This document shows, in pieces, positions 43,721 to 53,074 of a stretch of DNA of 64,000 nt. Under the pieces are notes generated by a model. It worked only from the letters and a program-made list of their open reading frames with translations. It did no database searches and was not told where the DNA came from. Each line of letters opens with the position of its first letter. Positions within the stretch are counted from its first letter, which is position 1. The translations under genes were made by a program, and so were the position numbers. This DNA comes from Roseiarcus sp963721905 (GTDB taxonomy: Bacteria; Pseudomonadota; Alphaproteobacteria; Rhizobiales; Beijerinckiaceae): the NCBI GenBank assembly GCA_963721905.1, contig CAVRMF010000003.1, positions 149,189 through 213,188 on the forward strand. The letters are read 5' to 3'.

Positions 43721-43921
43721 CTAGCCGTAGCGTCTGGCGCCCTTGAGGAAAATCCTCATGGCGACGCGACCCCAGAATTGCGACATTGCCTCGGAATCCG
43801 CGTCCCAGCTCTTCCTTCGAGCCACCCAATAAGCGCGGTCGGCATGATCGCGGATGAGCGCCTCGGCTGCCGCCTCTGTCATTCCGGCGTTCTCGCCGCG
43901 ACGATCGAATAACGACGCCAT
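43721..43921 (-). CDS. Small conserved hypothetical protein
   Basis: A 66-residue protein starting MASLFDRRGENAGMTEAAAE and containing RDHADRAYWVARRKSWDADS and FWGRVAMRIFLKGARRYG. Small proteins of this pattern are widespread in Hyphomicrobiales (motif A...YWGRVA). I do not know the function. The ATG at 43921 lies opposite the cyclase gene, with about 185 bp between the two starts. Confidence 0.65.
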   Translation of the reverse strand: MASLFDRRGENAGMTEAAAEALIRDHADRAYWVARRKSWDADSEAMSQFWGRVAMRIFLKGARRYG

Positions 43922-44105
43922 GCTAACCTTCAGTGCTTCCTGTCGGTTCCCGGATACGCTTTTCGCTTACGCAAGGTTGCTCTGATTACCCTTTCGGAAT
44001 CCTTAATTCGCATTCGATCAGCAGAATCACTATGCTCAGGCAAAAAAATCGAGCCCTTGGCCGAAAGAGCGCCTTTGGCTCGACCTCGCTCCAACGGACC
44101 TCTCC

Positions 44106-45314
44106 ATGTCCGCATCGCCTGACCGATCGCCACCCGTAGGGCCGGCCGCGCTGGCGGCTGCGATCGGCTGGCTCGCGGACGGTGCGCGCTCCGCCGTTCG
44201 GTCGCAGGACGTCCTGGAGCAACTTTGCCTCCGTCTTGTCGATTCCGGTTTGCCGCTCTGGCGGGTCGCGGTGTTCGTGCGCACGCTGCATCCGTTGCTG
44301 ATGGGGCGCAGCTTCGTCTGGCGGCCGGACCGTGAGGTCGAGGTGTCCGAGGCGCCGTTCCAGCTCTTGGACGAGACGGAGTTCCTGACCAGTCCGGTGC
44401 AGAAAATCTATCTGACGGGCGAAGCGATCCGTCGGCGGCTCGCCGACCCGGATTGTCCGCACGATTTCCCGATTCTCGACGGATTGCGCGCAGAGCACGT
44501 GACCGATTATCTCGCCCTGCCGCTGAATTTCACGAATGGCGAGATCCATGTCGCGACCTTCACGACGCGACAGGCTCGCGGCTTCTCTGAGGACCATGTC
44601 GCCGCGCTCGAAGCCGTTGGTCCGCCCCTTGCGAGGGTGGCCGAAGTGAGGGCGCTGCGCGTCACCGCCATAAGCCTACTCAACGCCTATGTCGGTCACA
44701 AGGCCGGCGAACAAATCCTCGCCGGGCGCATCAGGCGCGGCGACGTCGAGCGAATTCGCGCGGTGATCTGGCTCTCCGACATGCGCGGCTTCACCCGGCG
44801 CGCCGATACGATGGCGCCCGCGTCGCTGATCGAGCTCCTGAATCTCTTCTACGACAACCTCGTGCCCGCCATCGAGGCGGAAGGCGGCGAGGTCTTGAAG
44901 TTCATGGGCGATGGCCTTCTCGCGATTTTCCGCATCCCCGACGGCGCGGACGCGGACGAGGCCTGCGCGCGGGCTCTGCGTGCGGCGAAGGCGGCGCAGA
45001 AGAATGTCGCGGCGCTCGAGGGCGCCGGCTCAGCCGATGGCGTTGAGCCGCTCCGCTTCGGACTCGCGCTGCACGTCGGCGACGCGCTCTACGGCAATAT
45101 TGGCGCGGGCGCGCGGCTCGACTTCACCTGCATTGGTCCTTCCGTCAATCGCGCCGCGCGCCTCGAAAAAATCGTCTCCCGGCTTGGGCGAGCCGTCGTC
45201 GCCTCGGCGGCTTTCGCGCGCCATATGCCGGAGGAATTCATGACGTTGGGCGACTTCGAACTCGCGGGATTTCGCGAACCGGAGACCGTTTTCGGTCTGC
45301 GCCACGAGGGCTGA
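44106..45314 (+). CDS. Adenylate cyclase with N-terminal sensor domain
   Basis: A 402-residue soluble protein. The N-terminal 200 residues resemble the GAF-like sensor of this family (GLPLWRVAVFVRTLHPLLMG and VTDYLALPLNFTNGEIHVAT). The cyclase domain follows: IRAVIWLSDMRGFTRRADTM with the first metal Asp, VLKFMGDGLLAIFRIPDGA with Lys and second Asp, DFTCIGPSVNRAARLEKIV with Thr for adenine and Asn/Arg. All catalytic residues are present, so it should make cAMP. It is the fourth class III cyclase gene in this window and is not next to the others. Confidence 0.87.
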   Translation: MSASPDRSPPVGPAALAAAIGWLADGARSAVRSQDVLEQLCLRLVDSGLPLWRVAVFVRTLHPLLMGRSFVWRPDREVEVSEAPFQLLDETEFLTSPVQKIYLTGEAIRRRLADPDCPHDFPILDGLRAEHVTDYLALPLNFTNGEIHVATFTTRQARGFSEDHVAALEAVGPPLARVAEVRALRVTAISLLNAYVGHKAGEQILAGRIRRGDVERIRAVIWLSDMRGFTRRADTMAPASLIELLNLFYDNLVPAIEAEGGEVLKFMGDGLLAIFRIPDGADADEACARALRAAKAAQKNVAALEGAGSADGVEPLRFGLALHVGDALYGNIGAGARLDFTCIGPSVNRAARLEKIVSRLGRAVVASAAFARHMPEEFMTLGDFELAGFREPETVFGLRHEG

Positions 45315-45358
45315 CCCGCGGGGCGCAACGGCGCATCCGCGAGGGACTGCCTCCCCTC

Positions 45359-45838
45359 TCATCTCGGCTGCTGACGACCGCCGTTGCGCAAAAACGCCTC
45401 GAAGGCGCGCAGGGTGACGTCGGAAACATAGTGCTCGATGCCCTCGGCGTCGGCTTCCGCCGCATCGCGGGGCGCTCCGACCGCCGTGAGCAGTTCGACG
45501 ACGAGGCGGTGGCGTTGGCGCACGCTCTTGGCCATCGCAATGCCCGCCGCGGTCAAGAATATCCCGCGATAGGGGCGCGCCGTTGCGAGCCCCTCGCGCT
45601 TCAACCTCGCAATCGACTTGCTGACCGTCGGGTGCGAGACGCCAAGCCGACGCGCGATATCGATCGTGCGGGCCTCGCCGTTGATTACGATCAGATCGGC
45701 GATCATTTCGGTATAGTCCTCGAGCGTCGCGGCCGAGCGCGCCTTTCGCGCCTTGCTGAAGCGGCCGGCCTGGACCGGTTCGGCTGCAAATTCCGCGCTC
45801 TCCGACTTGAGGCCTTTGCCAGGCTTCTTCGCGGTCAA
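45359..45838 (-). CDS. mntR: Manganese-responsive regulator MntR (DtxR family)
   Basis: A regulator of about 159 residues that represses Mn uptake when Mn(II) is bound. The winged-helix part contains TLEDYTEMIADLIVINGEAR, TIDIARRLGVSHPTVSKSIA and RLKREGLATARPYRGIFLT, then the metal-binding and dimer region with RHRLVVELLTAVGAPRDAAE and DAEGIEHYVSDVTLRAFEAF (Glu and His ligands). I propose TTG 45838 (MTAKKPGKGLKSES) with GAGGGA upstream; a longer frame from TTG 45922 is also open. Divergent from mntH, its expected target. Confidence 0.88.
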   Translation of the reverse strand: MTAKKPGKGLKSESAEFAAEPVQAGRFSKARKARSAATLEDYTEMIADLIVINGEARTIDIARRLGVSHPTVSKSIARLKREGLATARPYRGIFLTAAGIAMAKSVRQRHRLVVELLTAVGAPRDAAEADAEGIEHYVSDVTLRAFEAFLRNGGRQQPR

Positions 45839-45905
45839 ATTGTCCCTCGCTCGACCGATCGCAATTGCGTCGCCGTCGCCAACTCTGTCGACACTATCTT
45901 CAATA

Positions 45906-45921
45906 TGCAGCCTCGGCTGCA
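45906..45921. promoter_or_regulatory. 16-bp perfect palindrome upstream of mntR
   Basis: TGCAGCCTCGGCTGCA lies in the mntR-mntH intergenic region. It may be an operator for autoregulation of mntR; this is inference from position and symmetry. If mntR starts at TTG 45922 the palindrome would be coding, which argues for the later start. Confidence 0.4.
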
Positions 45922-45984
45922 AAATGCAACCAGCGTCTCATCAAAATTCCCGCAGTCTCGGCCTTGGCGACATTGCGCAGCCAG

Positions 45985-46012
45985 TTGACTATTGCGTAGC
46001 ATAAGCTATATT
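45985..46012 (+). promoter_or_regulatory. mntH promoter with overlapping MntR-box-like operator
   Basis: TTGACT (45985-45990) and TATATT (46007-46012) are 16 bases apart, a good sigma-70 promoter. Within the spacer and -10, GTAGCATAAGCTAT (45996-46009) has the symmetry of the E. coli mntH operator core (ATAGCAAAGGCTAT). MntR bound there would block RNA polymerase. The operator identity is inferred. Confidence 0.6.
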
Positions 46013-46046
46013 TCGGGGCGTAGGCGCTGCCAAATGGTGAGAGTCG

Positions 46047-47354
<1,308 letters not shown>

Positions 47355-47408
47355 GGCAGGGGGGCGGGAGCGGGAATAGCTGCCGTTCGACCGCGGGGTT
47401 GCCGCCGG

Positions 47409-47598
47409 GATGGCGATGCGTTACGCATCCTCGTGATGGTTCCCTTCGGGGATCAAAAGGGAACACGGTGCAGGCCGAAAGGCCAAAGCCGTGGCTGCCC
47501 CCGCAACTGTAAGCGGTAAGACGACGCCACTTATGATCACTGGGCAACCGGGAAGATCGGCGTCCGTCGTTGACCCGTGAGCCAGGAGACCTGCCATC
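47409..47598 (+). promoter_or_regulatory. Cobalamin (B12) riboswitch
   Basis: The classic conserved blocks occur in order: GATGGTTCCC, AAAAGGGAACACGGTG, the B12 box GCCCCCGCAACTGTAAGCGG (47497-47516), CACTGGGCAACCGGGAAG-like bases and GACCCGTGAGCCAGGAGACC. P1 can form between GATGGC (47409-47414) and GCCATC (47593-47598). It lies directly upstream of the Ni/Co transporter gene, so cobalamin should lower expression of cobalt uptake. Confidence 0.93.
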
Positions 47599-47645
47599 GC
47601 TCGTGCAGCCGATCTCGGGCGAGGTGACCGATGGTTTGTCTCTTC

Positions 47646-47686
47646 TGCAGCATCACCCGCGATCGTGCTGTTTTCCCCCAACAGCA
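47646..47686 (+). promoter_or_regulatory. Competing hairpins downstream of the riboswitch (expression platform)
   Basis: TGCTGTT (47666-47672) can pair with AACAGCA (47680-47686), close to the ribosome binding site GAGGGTG. TGCTG can instead pair with CAGCA (47648-47652). Mutually exclusive stems at this place fit control of translation or termination. The mechanism is inferred. Confidence 0.5.
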
Positions 47687-47698
47687 TGCGAGGGTGTC

Positions 47699-48769
47699 AT
47701 GCCTGGAATCGTCTCAAGCGTCCTGAATGAAGGCGGCGCCGATCTGCGGCGCCGGTTGATCGCCATCTACGCCGTGCTTATCGGCGGCAATATTCTGATC
47801 TGGATCTGGGCGCTCGCCGCCCTGGGGGGTCAGCCGGTTCTGCTCGGAACGGCGCTGCTGGCCTATACGTTCGGCCTGCGCCATGCGGTCGACGCCGATC
47901 ATATCGCGGCGATCGACAATGTTACGCGCAAGCTCATGCAGCAGGGCCAGCGCCCTGTAGGCGTTGGCCTCTTCTTTTCGCTCGGGCACTCGGCCGTGGT
48001 CGTGACGCTGTCGATCGGCGTCGCGTTTGCGGCGTCGGCGCTTACATCGCGCTTTGACTCCATGAAGGCGGTCGGCGGCGTCATAAGCACGAGCGCCTCG
48101 GCTCTCTTCCTGTTCGCTATCGCGTTCATCAACGTTCTGGTGCTGGTTTCGGTCTACCGCACCTTTCAGGCGGTGAAGCGAGGCGAGCCGTTCGCGGAGG
48201 ACGATTTCGATATCCTGCTCAACAAGCGCGGGTTCCTCTCGCGGATCTTTCGCCCGCTGTTCCGGCTTGTCACCAAGAGCTGGCACATGCTTGCGATCGG
48301 GTTCCTGTTTGGGCTGGGATTCGACACCGCGACGGAAGTCGCGCTGTTTGGCATTTCCTCCTCTCAGGCGGCCAATGGCATGTCGTTCGGTTCGATCATG
48401 GTGTTCCCAGCGCTGTTCACCGCAGGCATGTCGCTCGTCGACACGACCGATGGCGTGCTGATGCTCGGCGCCTATGGTTGGGCCTTCATGAAACCGATCC
48501 GCAAGCTCTATTACAACATGACCATCACGGCGGTTTCCGTCATCGTGGCGCTTGTCATTGGCGGCCTCGAAACGCTCAACCTCATCGGAGATCAGCTCGG
48601 CCTTACCGACGGCGGCGGCTTCTGGGGCGCAATCGGGGACATCAACGATAATTTCGGGGTGCTCGGCTACGTCATCATCGGAATCTTCGCGCTGAGCTGG
48701 CTCGGGTCGGTCGTCTTCTACAAGTTCATGCGCTACGACGAATTGGACGTTCGGGTTACGCCGGTATAG
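47699..48769 (+). CDS. NicT-family nickel/cobalt transporter
   Basis: A 356-residue inner-membrane transporter with eight helices. The family signature RHAVDADHIAAIDNVTR (H-x4-DH) in TM2 and LGFDTATEVALFGIS in TM5 are present, as are FFSLGHSAVVV and GMSLVDTTDGVLM. The cobalamin riboswitch upstream points to cobalt as the main substrate, for B12 synthesis, although the family also carries nickel. ATG 47699 follows GCGAGGGTGTC; a frame open from 47570 runs through the riboswitch and is not coding. Confidence 0.92.
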   Translation: MPGIVSSVLNEGGADLRRRLIAIYAVLIGGNILIWIWALAALGGQPVLLGTALLAYTFGLRHAVDADHIAAIDNVTRKLMQQGQRPVGVGLFFSLGHSAVVVTLSIGVAFAASALTSRFDSMKAVGGVISTSASALFLFAIAFINVLVLVSVYRTFQAVKRGEPFAEDDFDILLNKRGFLSRIFRPLFRLVTKSWHMLAIGFLFGLGFDTATEVALFGISSSQAANGMSFGSIMVFPALFTAGMSLVDTTDGVLMLGAYGWAFMKPIRKLYYNMTITAVSVIVALVIGGLETLNLIGDQLGLTDGGGFWGAIGDINDNFGVLGYVIIGIFALSWLGSVVFYKFMRYDELDVRVTPV

Positions 48770-48964
48770 CCCGAGACGCCGATTCGCCCCGCGCTTCGGC
48801 TCCGTTCTCGTCTGAAGGTTGGAAGCGCGGGCGATTGTGCCGCATTCGAGGCCATGTCGAAACGCCAGGCGGTCACCGGATGCCAAGCGGTTAATTGACG
48901 CTGTGGGCGTGACGTAGGGCCCGTCGCCTTGACGGCGCCCGCGGACAGTTTCACCATCGCAGCC

Positions 48965-49675
48965 ATGAAAACCAGCCCGCGCAAATTCGAGCTGACCGCC
49001 GACATCCTGCTCAGAGCCTATTCGATCGGCGTCTTTCCGATGGCCGAGAGCAGCGAGGCGAAGGAACTCTTCTGGGTCGAGCCGCATGAGCGGGGGGTGC
49101 TGCCGCTCGACCGGCTCATCGTTTCGCGCAGCCTCGCCAAGGTGGTCCGCTCCGATCGCTTCCGGGTGGTCGCCGATCGCGATTTTCGCGGCGTGATGCG
49201 GGCCTGCGCGGAGCGGGACAAAACCTGGATCAACGACGAGATCGTGCGCCTTTACTCCGAACTCTTCGACGCCGGCCACGCCCATTCGGTCGAAGTCTAT
49301 CGGGGCGACGACCTTGTCGGGGGGCTTTACGGCGTCGCCCTGCAGGCCGCATTCTTTGGCGAGAGCATGTTCCATCGCGAGCGCGACGCGTCGAAAGTCG
49401 CGCTCGTGCACCTGTTTGGGCGGCTCAGGACCGGCGGCTTTCGTCTGCTCGACACGCAGTTCCTGACCGACCATCTGGCGAGCCTCGGGGCTGTCGGCAT
49501 ATCGCGGGAGGCCTTCAGGCTGCGGCTTGCGCAAGCCTTGGAGAGCGACGCCAATTTCGGCGCCTGGCCTGCAGGCGAGGCGATGTCGGGCGCCGAGGCG
49601 CTCGGGCGCGCCCAAAAGTTCGGCACGGAAGTTGCAAAACCCACTTCACGAAAGGCGGAGACATTCCGCTTTTGA
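48965..49675 (+). CDS. aat: Leucyl/phenylalanyl-tRNA--protein transferase
   Basis: A 236-residue cytoplasmic enzyme that adds Leu or Phe from aminoacyl-tRNA to N-terminal Lys or Arg, marking proteins for ClpS/ClpAP. Family blocks: LLRAYSIGVFPMAESSEAKE, LFWVEPHERGVLPLDRL, TWINDEIVRLYSELFDAGHA, DLVGGLYGVALQAAFFGESM (usual Gly after L is Gln here) and GGFRLLDTQFLTDHLASLGA. ATG 48965 gives MKTSPRKFELTADIL; a TTG 12 codons upstream is also open. The gene precedes the ATP-grasp operon by 25 bp. Confidence 0.92.
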   Translation: MKTSPRKFELTADILLRAYSIGVFPMAESSEAKELFWVEPHERGVLPLDRLIVSRSLAKVVRSDRFRVVADRDFRGVMRACAERDKTWINDEIVRLYSELFDAGHAHSVEVYRGDDLVGGLYGVALQAAFFGESMFHRERDASKVALVHLFGRLRTGGFRLLDTQFLTDHLASLGAVGISREAFRLRLAQALESDANFGAWPAGEAMSGAEALGRAQKFGTEVAKPTSRKAETFRF

Positions 49676-49699
49676 TGGCGTTCGACAGCGGATACCGGC

Positions 49700-51139
49700 A
49701 TGGCGGAGGTCGCGGCGTTTGACGAGATGGGGCTTGGGAGCGACCGGACGCGGGCGCTCTACCGGAAGGTGGAGCAATGGCTGAATGAGACGCCGCCCGA
49801 CCTGCTCGCCGCGCGCCGCGCCCAGGCCGAGTACATGTTCCGCCGCATCGGCATCACCTTCGGCGTCTATGGCGACAAGGACGCCGCCGAGCGGCTGATC
49901 CCCTTCGACATCGTTCCCCGCATTCTCTCCCGCGCCGAATGGGGGCGGCTGGAGGCCGGCCTCACCCAGCGCGTACGCGCGCTGAACCTTTTCCTGACCG
50001 ACGTTTACGGGCCGCGGGCGATCCTCAAGGAAGGGATCATCCCGCCGGAACTCATCCTTCGCAATCCCTACTACCGGCCGGAGATGATCGGCCACCGCGC
50101 GCCTCACGACATCTGGGTGCATATCGCCGGCATCGACATCGTGCGGGTGGACGACCTGTCGTTCTACGTGCTCGAGGACAACGCCCGCACGCCGTCCGGC
50201 GTCTCCTACATGCTGGAAAACCGCGAAGTGACGATGCGGCTTTTGCCCGACCTCTTCGCGCGCCATCAGGTCGCGCCCGTCGACGACTATCCCGACGAAT
50301 TGCTCGCCTGTCTGCGCTCGGTCGCGCCGCGCCAGGACCGGGGCGACGCGACGATCGTGCTCCTGACGCCGGGCCCCTTCAATTCCGCCTATTACGAACA
50401 CTCGTTCCTCGCCGACAAGCTCGGCGTCGAGCTGGTCGAGGGGCGGGACCTCTTCGTCGAGGACGACCAGGTCTTCATGCGCACAACGCTGGGACCCCGT
50501 CGCGTTGATGTGATCTACCGGCGCGTCGACGACGATTTCCTTGATCCGCTGGTCTTCAATCCGGCCTCGGTGCTCGGCGTGCCAGGCCTGGTCGGCGCCT
50601 ATTTGGCAGGCAACGTGACGCTCGCGAATGCAATCGGGACCGGCGTCGCCGACGACAAGGCGATCTACACCTATGTCCCGGATTTGATCCGCTTTTATCT
50701 GTCGGAAGAGCCATTGCTCAAGAATGTGCCGACTTATCGCTGCCGCGAATCTGACGGGCTCAAATACGTTCTCGGGCGGCTCGACCAGCTGGTGGTCAAG
50801 GAAGTCAACGGGTCGGGCGGCTACGGGATGCTGGTCGGGCCGCACGCGACCGCCGCACAGCGCGAGCAGTTCGCCGCCAAGATCAAGGCCGACCCCGACA
50901 ATTACATCGCCCAGCCGACGCTGGCGCTCTCGACCTGTCCGGCGTCGTTCGAGAGCGGCGTGTCGCCGCGCCACGTGGACCTCCGGCCGTTCGTGCTTTC
51001 GGGCGCCGACCGGGTGCGCATCGTCCCCGGAGGGCTCACCCGCGTCGCCCTGATCGAGGGCTCGCTCGTGGTCAATTCCAGCCAGGGCGGCGGAACCAAG
51101 GACACCTGGATCGTCGACGACCTGGAAGGCGAGCCCTGA
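49700..51139 (+). CDS. Circularly permuted ATP-grasp family protein (DUF404/DUF407)
   Basis: A 479-residue protein of the CP_ATPgrasp type. Landmarks: YMFRRIGITFGVYGDKDAAE, NLFLTDVYGPRAILKEGIIP, FYVLEDNARTPSGVSYMLEN, FLADKLGVELVEGRDLFVED, VVKEVNGSGGYGMLVGPHAT and SSQGGGTKDTWIVDDL. This family is known to occur with alpha-E (DUF403) and transglutaminase-like proteins and is predicted to take part in a peptide-ligase pathway. That trio is found here in this order, with a 1-base gap to the next gene. It acts probably in the cytoplasm; the product is unknown. Confidence 0.9.
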   Translation: MAEVAAFDEMGLGSDRTRALYRKVEQWLNETPPDLLAARRAQAEYMFRRIGITFGVYGDKDAAERLIPFDIVPRILSRAEWGRLEAGLTQRVRALNLFLTDVYGPRAILKEGIIPPELILRNPYYRPEMIGHRAPHDIWVHIAGIDIVRVDDLSFYVLEDNARTPSGVSYMLENREVTMRLLPDLFARHQVAPVDDYPDELLACLRSVAPRQDRGDATIVLLTPGPFNSAYYEHSFLADKLGVELVEGRDLFVEDDQVFMRTTLGPRRVDVIYRRVDDDFLDPLVFNPASVLGVPGLVGAYLAGNVTLANAIGTGVADDKAIYTYVPDLIRFYLSEEPLLKNVPTYRCRESDGLKYVLGRLDQLVVKEVNGSGGYGMLVGPHATAAQREQFAAKIKADPDNYIAQPTLALSTCPASFESGVSPRHVDLRPFVLSGADRVRIVPGGLTRVALIEGSLVVNSSQGGGTKDTWIVDDLEGEP

Positions 51140-51140
51140 C

Positions 51141-52101
51141 ATGCTCGCCCGCACCGCCGACAATCTCTTCTGGCTCGCCCGCTCGATGGAGCGCGCCGAT
51201 TTCATCGCCCGCACGATCGAGGCGACGCTTCGGCTCGAATATCTGCCGAAGTCCGAAGGCGACAAGACCGCGGAGTGGGAGAGCGCGCTCAACGCCGCCG
51301 GCGCCTATGACGGCTACATCGAAGCGCATGGCGAACTCGACGAGGAGAGCGCGGTCGAGTTCCTCACCTTCGACCGTTCGAACGCGTCGGCGATCTGCAA
51401 CTGCCTCGAGAACGCGCGCGCCTCGGGCAGGGCGGTGCGCACGGCGCTGACCTCCGAGACCTGGACCGCGATCAACGACGCCTGGCTCGAGCTCAAGCGC
51501 TTCGAGTTCGAGCCATCGCATGGCGCGCCCGCTTGATCGCCTCGCGCTGACGCGCTTCCTCGACTACGTGAAGAAGGCTTCGCTCGACTTCGACGGCGCC
51601 TGCTACCGCACGATGCTGCGCAGCGAGGCCTACTGGTTCAACCGGCTCGGTCTCTTCATCGAGCGCGCAGACAACACCGCGCGCCTCCTCGACGTCAAAT
51701 ACCACCTGCTCCTGCCTTCGAGCGAGCCGATCGGCGGCTCGCTCGACTATTTCCAGTGGGTCGCCATCCTGCGCGCGGTCTCGGCCGCCACCGCCTATCA
51801 CTGGGTCTATCGCGATCGGGTGAAGCCCTGGCTGATCGCCGATCTGCTCATTCTCAAGCGCGCCATGCCGCGTTCGCTGATCTCCTGCTACGAGACCATC
51901 GACCGGTCGCTGGATGCGCTGGCGCGCGACGACGGGCGGAGCGGCGTCGCGCAGCGGCAGGCGCGCGCGATGCACGCGAAACTCGAGCGCTCGAGCATGA
52001 CCCAGATTTTCCAGGCCGGGCTGCACGAGTTCATCACCGGGTTCATCGAGGACAACGCCCGGATGTCGAACACGATTTCCGAGCAGTATCTCTTCACCTG
52101 A
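51141..52101 (+). pseudogene. Alpha-E domain protein (DUF403), split by a frameshift
   Basis: The first frame (51141-51536) reads MLARTADNLFWLARSMERAD, FIARTIEATLRLEYLPKSEG and ELKRFEFEPSHGAPA, then stops. The second (ATG 51520 to 52101) continues RLALTRFLDYVKKASLDFDG, MLRSEAYWFNRLGLFIERAD and PRSLISCYETIDRSLDALAR. Together they make one normal alpha-E protein of about 313 residues, so one base is lost or gained at about 51510-51535. The two frames overlap by 17 bases and the second has its own ATG, so reinitiation is possible. Middle gene of the ATP-grasp/alpha-E/transglutaminase operon. Confidence 0.82.
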
Positions 52102-52117
52102 GGTCGTTGGGGGCCCC

Positions 52118-52939
52118 ATGCGGATCCGGATATCGCACGAGATTGCGCATCGCTACGCGCCCCCGGCCCGCATGCTGATCCAGCATCTGCGCCTGACGCC
52201 GCATGGCTTCGACAGCCAATACGTGACCGGCTGGCGCATCAGCCTCGACATCGACAGCGCGCTCCGTCAGACCGAGGACGCGCACGGCAACGTCATGTCC
52301 ACCTTCTCGCATCACGGCGCGCCGGTCGAGCGGCTGACGGTCTCGGCCGGCGGCGAGATCGAGACGAGCGATACGGCCGGCGTCGTGCGCGGCACGATCG
52401 AGCGCCTGGCGCCAGAGATGTATCTGCGCGAGAGCCCGCGGGCCTACGCCAATGGCGCGTTGCGCGACTTTGCGTCCGAAGCGGCGGCCGCCGCCGCCGA
52501 TCCGCTCGACGCGCTCCATCGCCTGATGGGCGAACTCCATCGCGTGATGGCGTTCGATCCCTTCAAGCCGGACGATCCGGAATCGGCGGTCGAAGCCTTC
52601 GCCCTGCGCCGCGGCCGGGCGCGCGACTTCGCCCATATCTTCATCGCCTGCGCGCGCTTTCTCAATCTCCCCGCGCGCTTCATCCGCGGCTATCGCGCCG
52701 CGGACGAGGCCGGGGGCGAGCCCGGCGCGCACGCCTGGGCCGAGGCCTACGCGCCAAAACTCGGCTGGGTCGCCTTCGACCCGACCGTCTGCCTCTGCGC
52801 CGACGACCGCTACGTGCGCGTGGTCGTTGGCTTCGACGGCCAGGACAGCGTTTTCGTCCGCGGTTCGCACGGGGGCGGCGAGGAGGCGGTCGAGACGGCG
52901 ATTAGGGTCGAGCAGGCGGGGTTTCAGACGCAAGCGTGA
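52118..52939 (+). CDS. Transglutaminase-like family protein lacking the catalytic Cys
   Basis: A 273-residue protein of the transglutaminase family found with ATP-grasp and alpha-E genes. The N-terminal DUF-type half (RIRISHEIAHRYAPPARMLI and QHLRLTPHGFDSQYVTGWRI) is followed by the core: FALRRGRARDFAHIFIACAR, LNLPARFIRGYRAADEAGG and HAWAEAYAPKLGWVAFDPTV. Relatives have GVCxDxxH where this protein has GRARDFAH, so the active-site Cys is replaced by Ala (codon GCG). His and Asp are kept. The protein may bind rather than cleave or ligate peptides. Confidence 0.85.
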   Translation: MRIRISHEIAHRYAPPARMLIQHLRLTPHGFDSQYVTGWRISLDIDSALRQTEDAHGNVMSTFSHHGAPVERLTVSAGGEIETSDTAGVVRGTIERLAPEMYLRESPRAYANGALRDFASEAAAAAADPLDALHRLMGELHRVMAFDPFKPDDPESAVEAFALRRGRARDFAHIFIACARFLNLPARFIRGYRAADEAGGEPGAHAWAEAYAPKLGWVAFDPTVCLCADDRYVRVVVGFDGQDSVFVRGSHGGGEEAVETAIRVEQAGFQTQA

Positions 52940-53074
52940 GGATGCAATGTGCTCCGCGGACGCGTCCCCGCCGCTTGTGGGAGCGGGTGCGCTAAGCGCC
53001 TCTCCTTGAGCGCGTCCGTTCGCGGGAATTTTGTTAGTCTGCTGCGGCTGTCAACAAGGAGGCTTGGCGTGCAC

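Noticed and set aside
47714..49615. 633-codon minus-strand frame
   Set aside because: It is antisense to the Ni/Co transporter and aat genes, both well supported.
49646..51292. 548-codon minus-strand frame
   Set aside because: It is antisense to the ATP-grasp gene; no family features.
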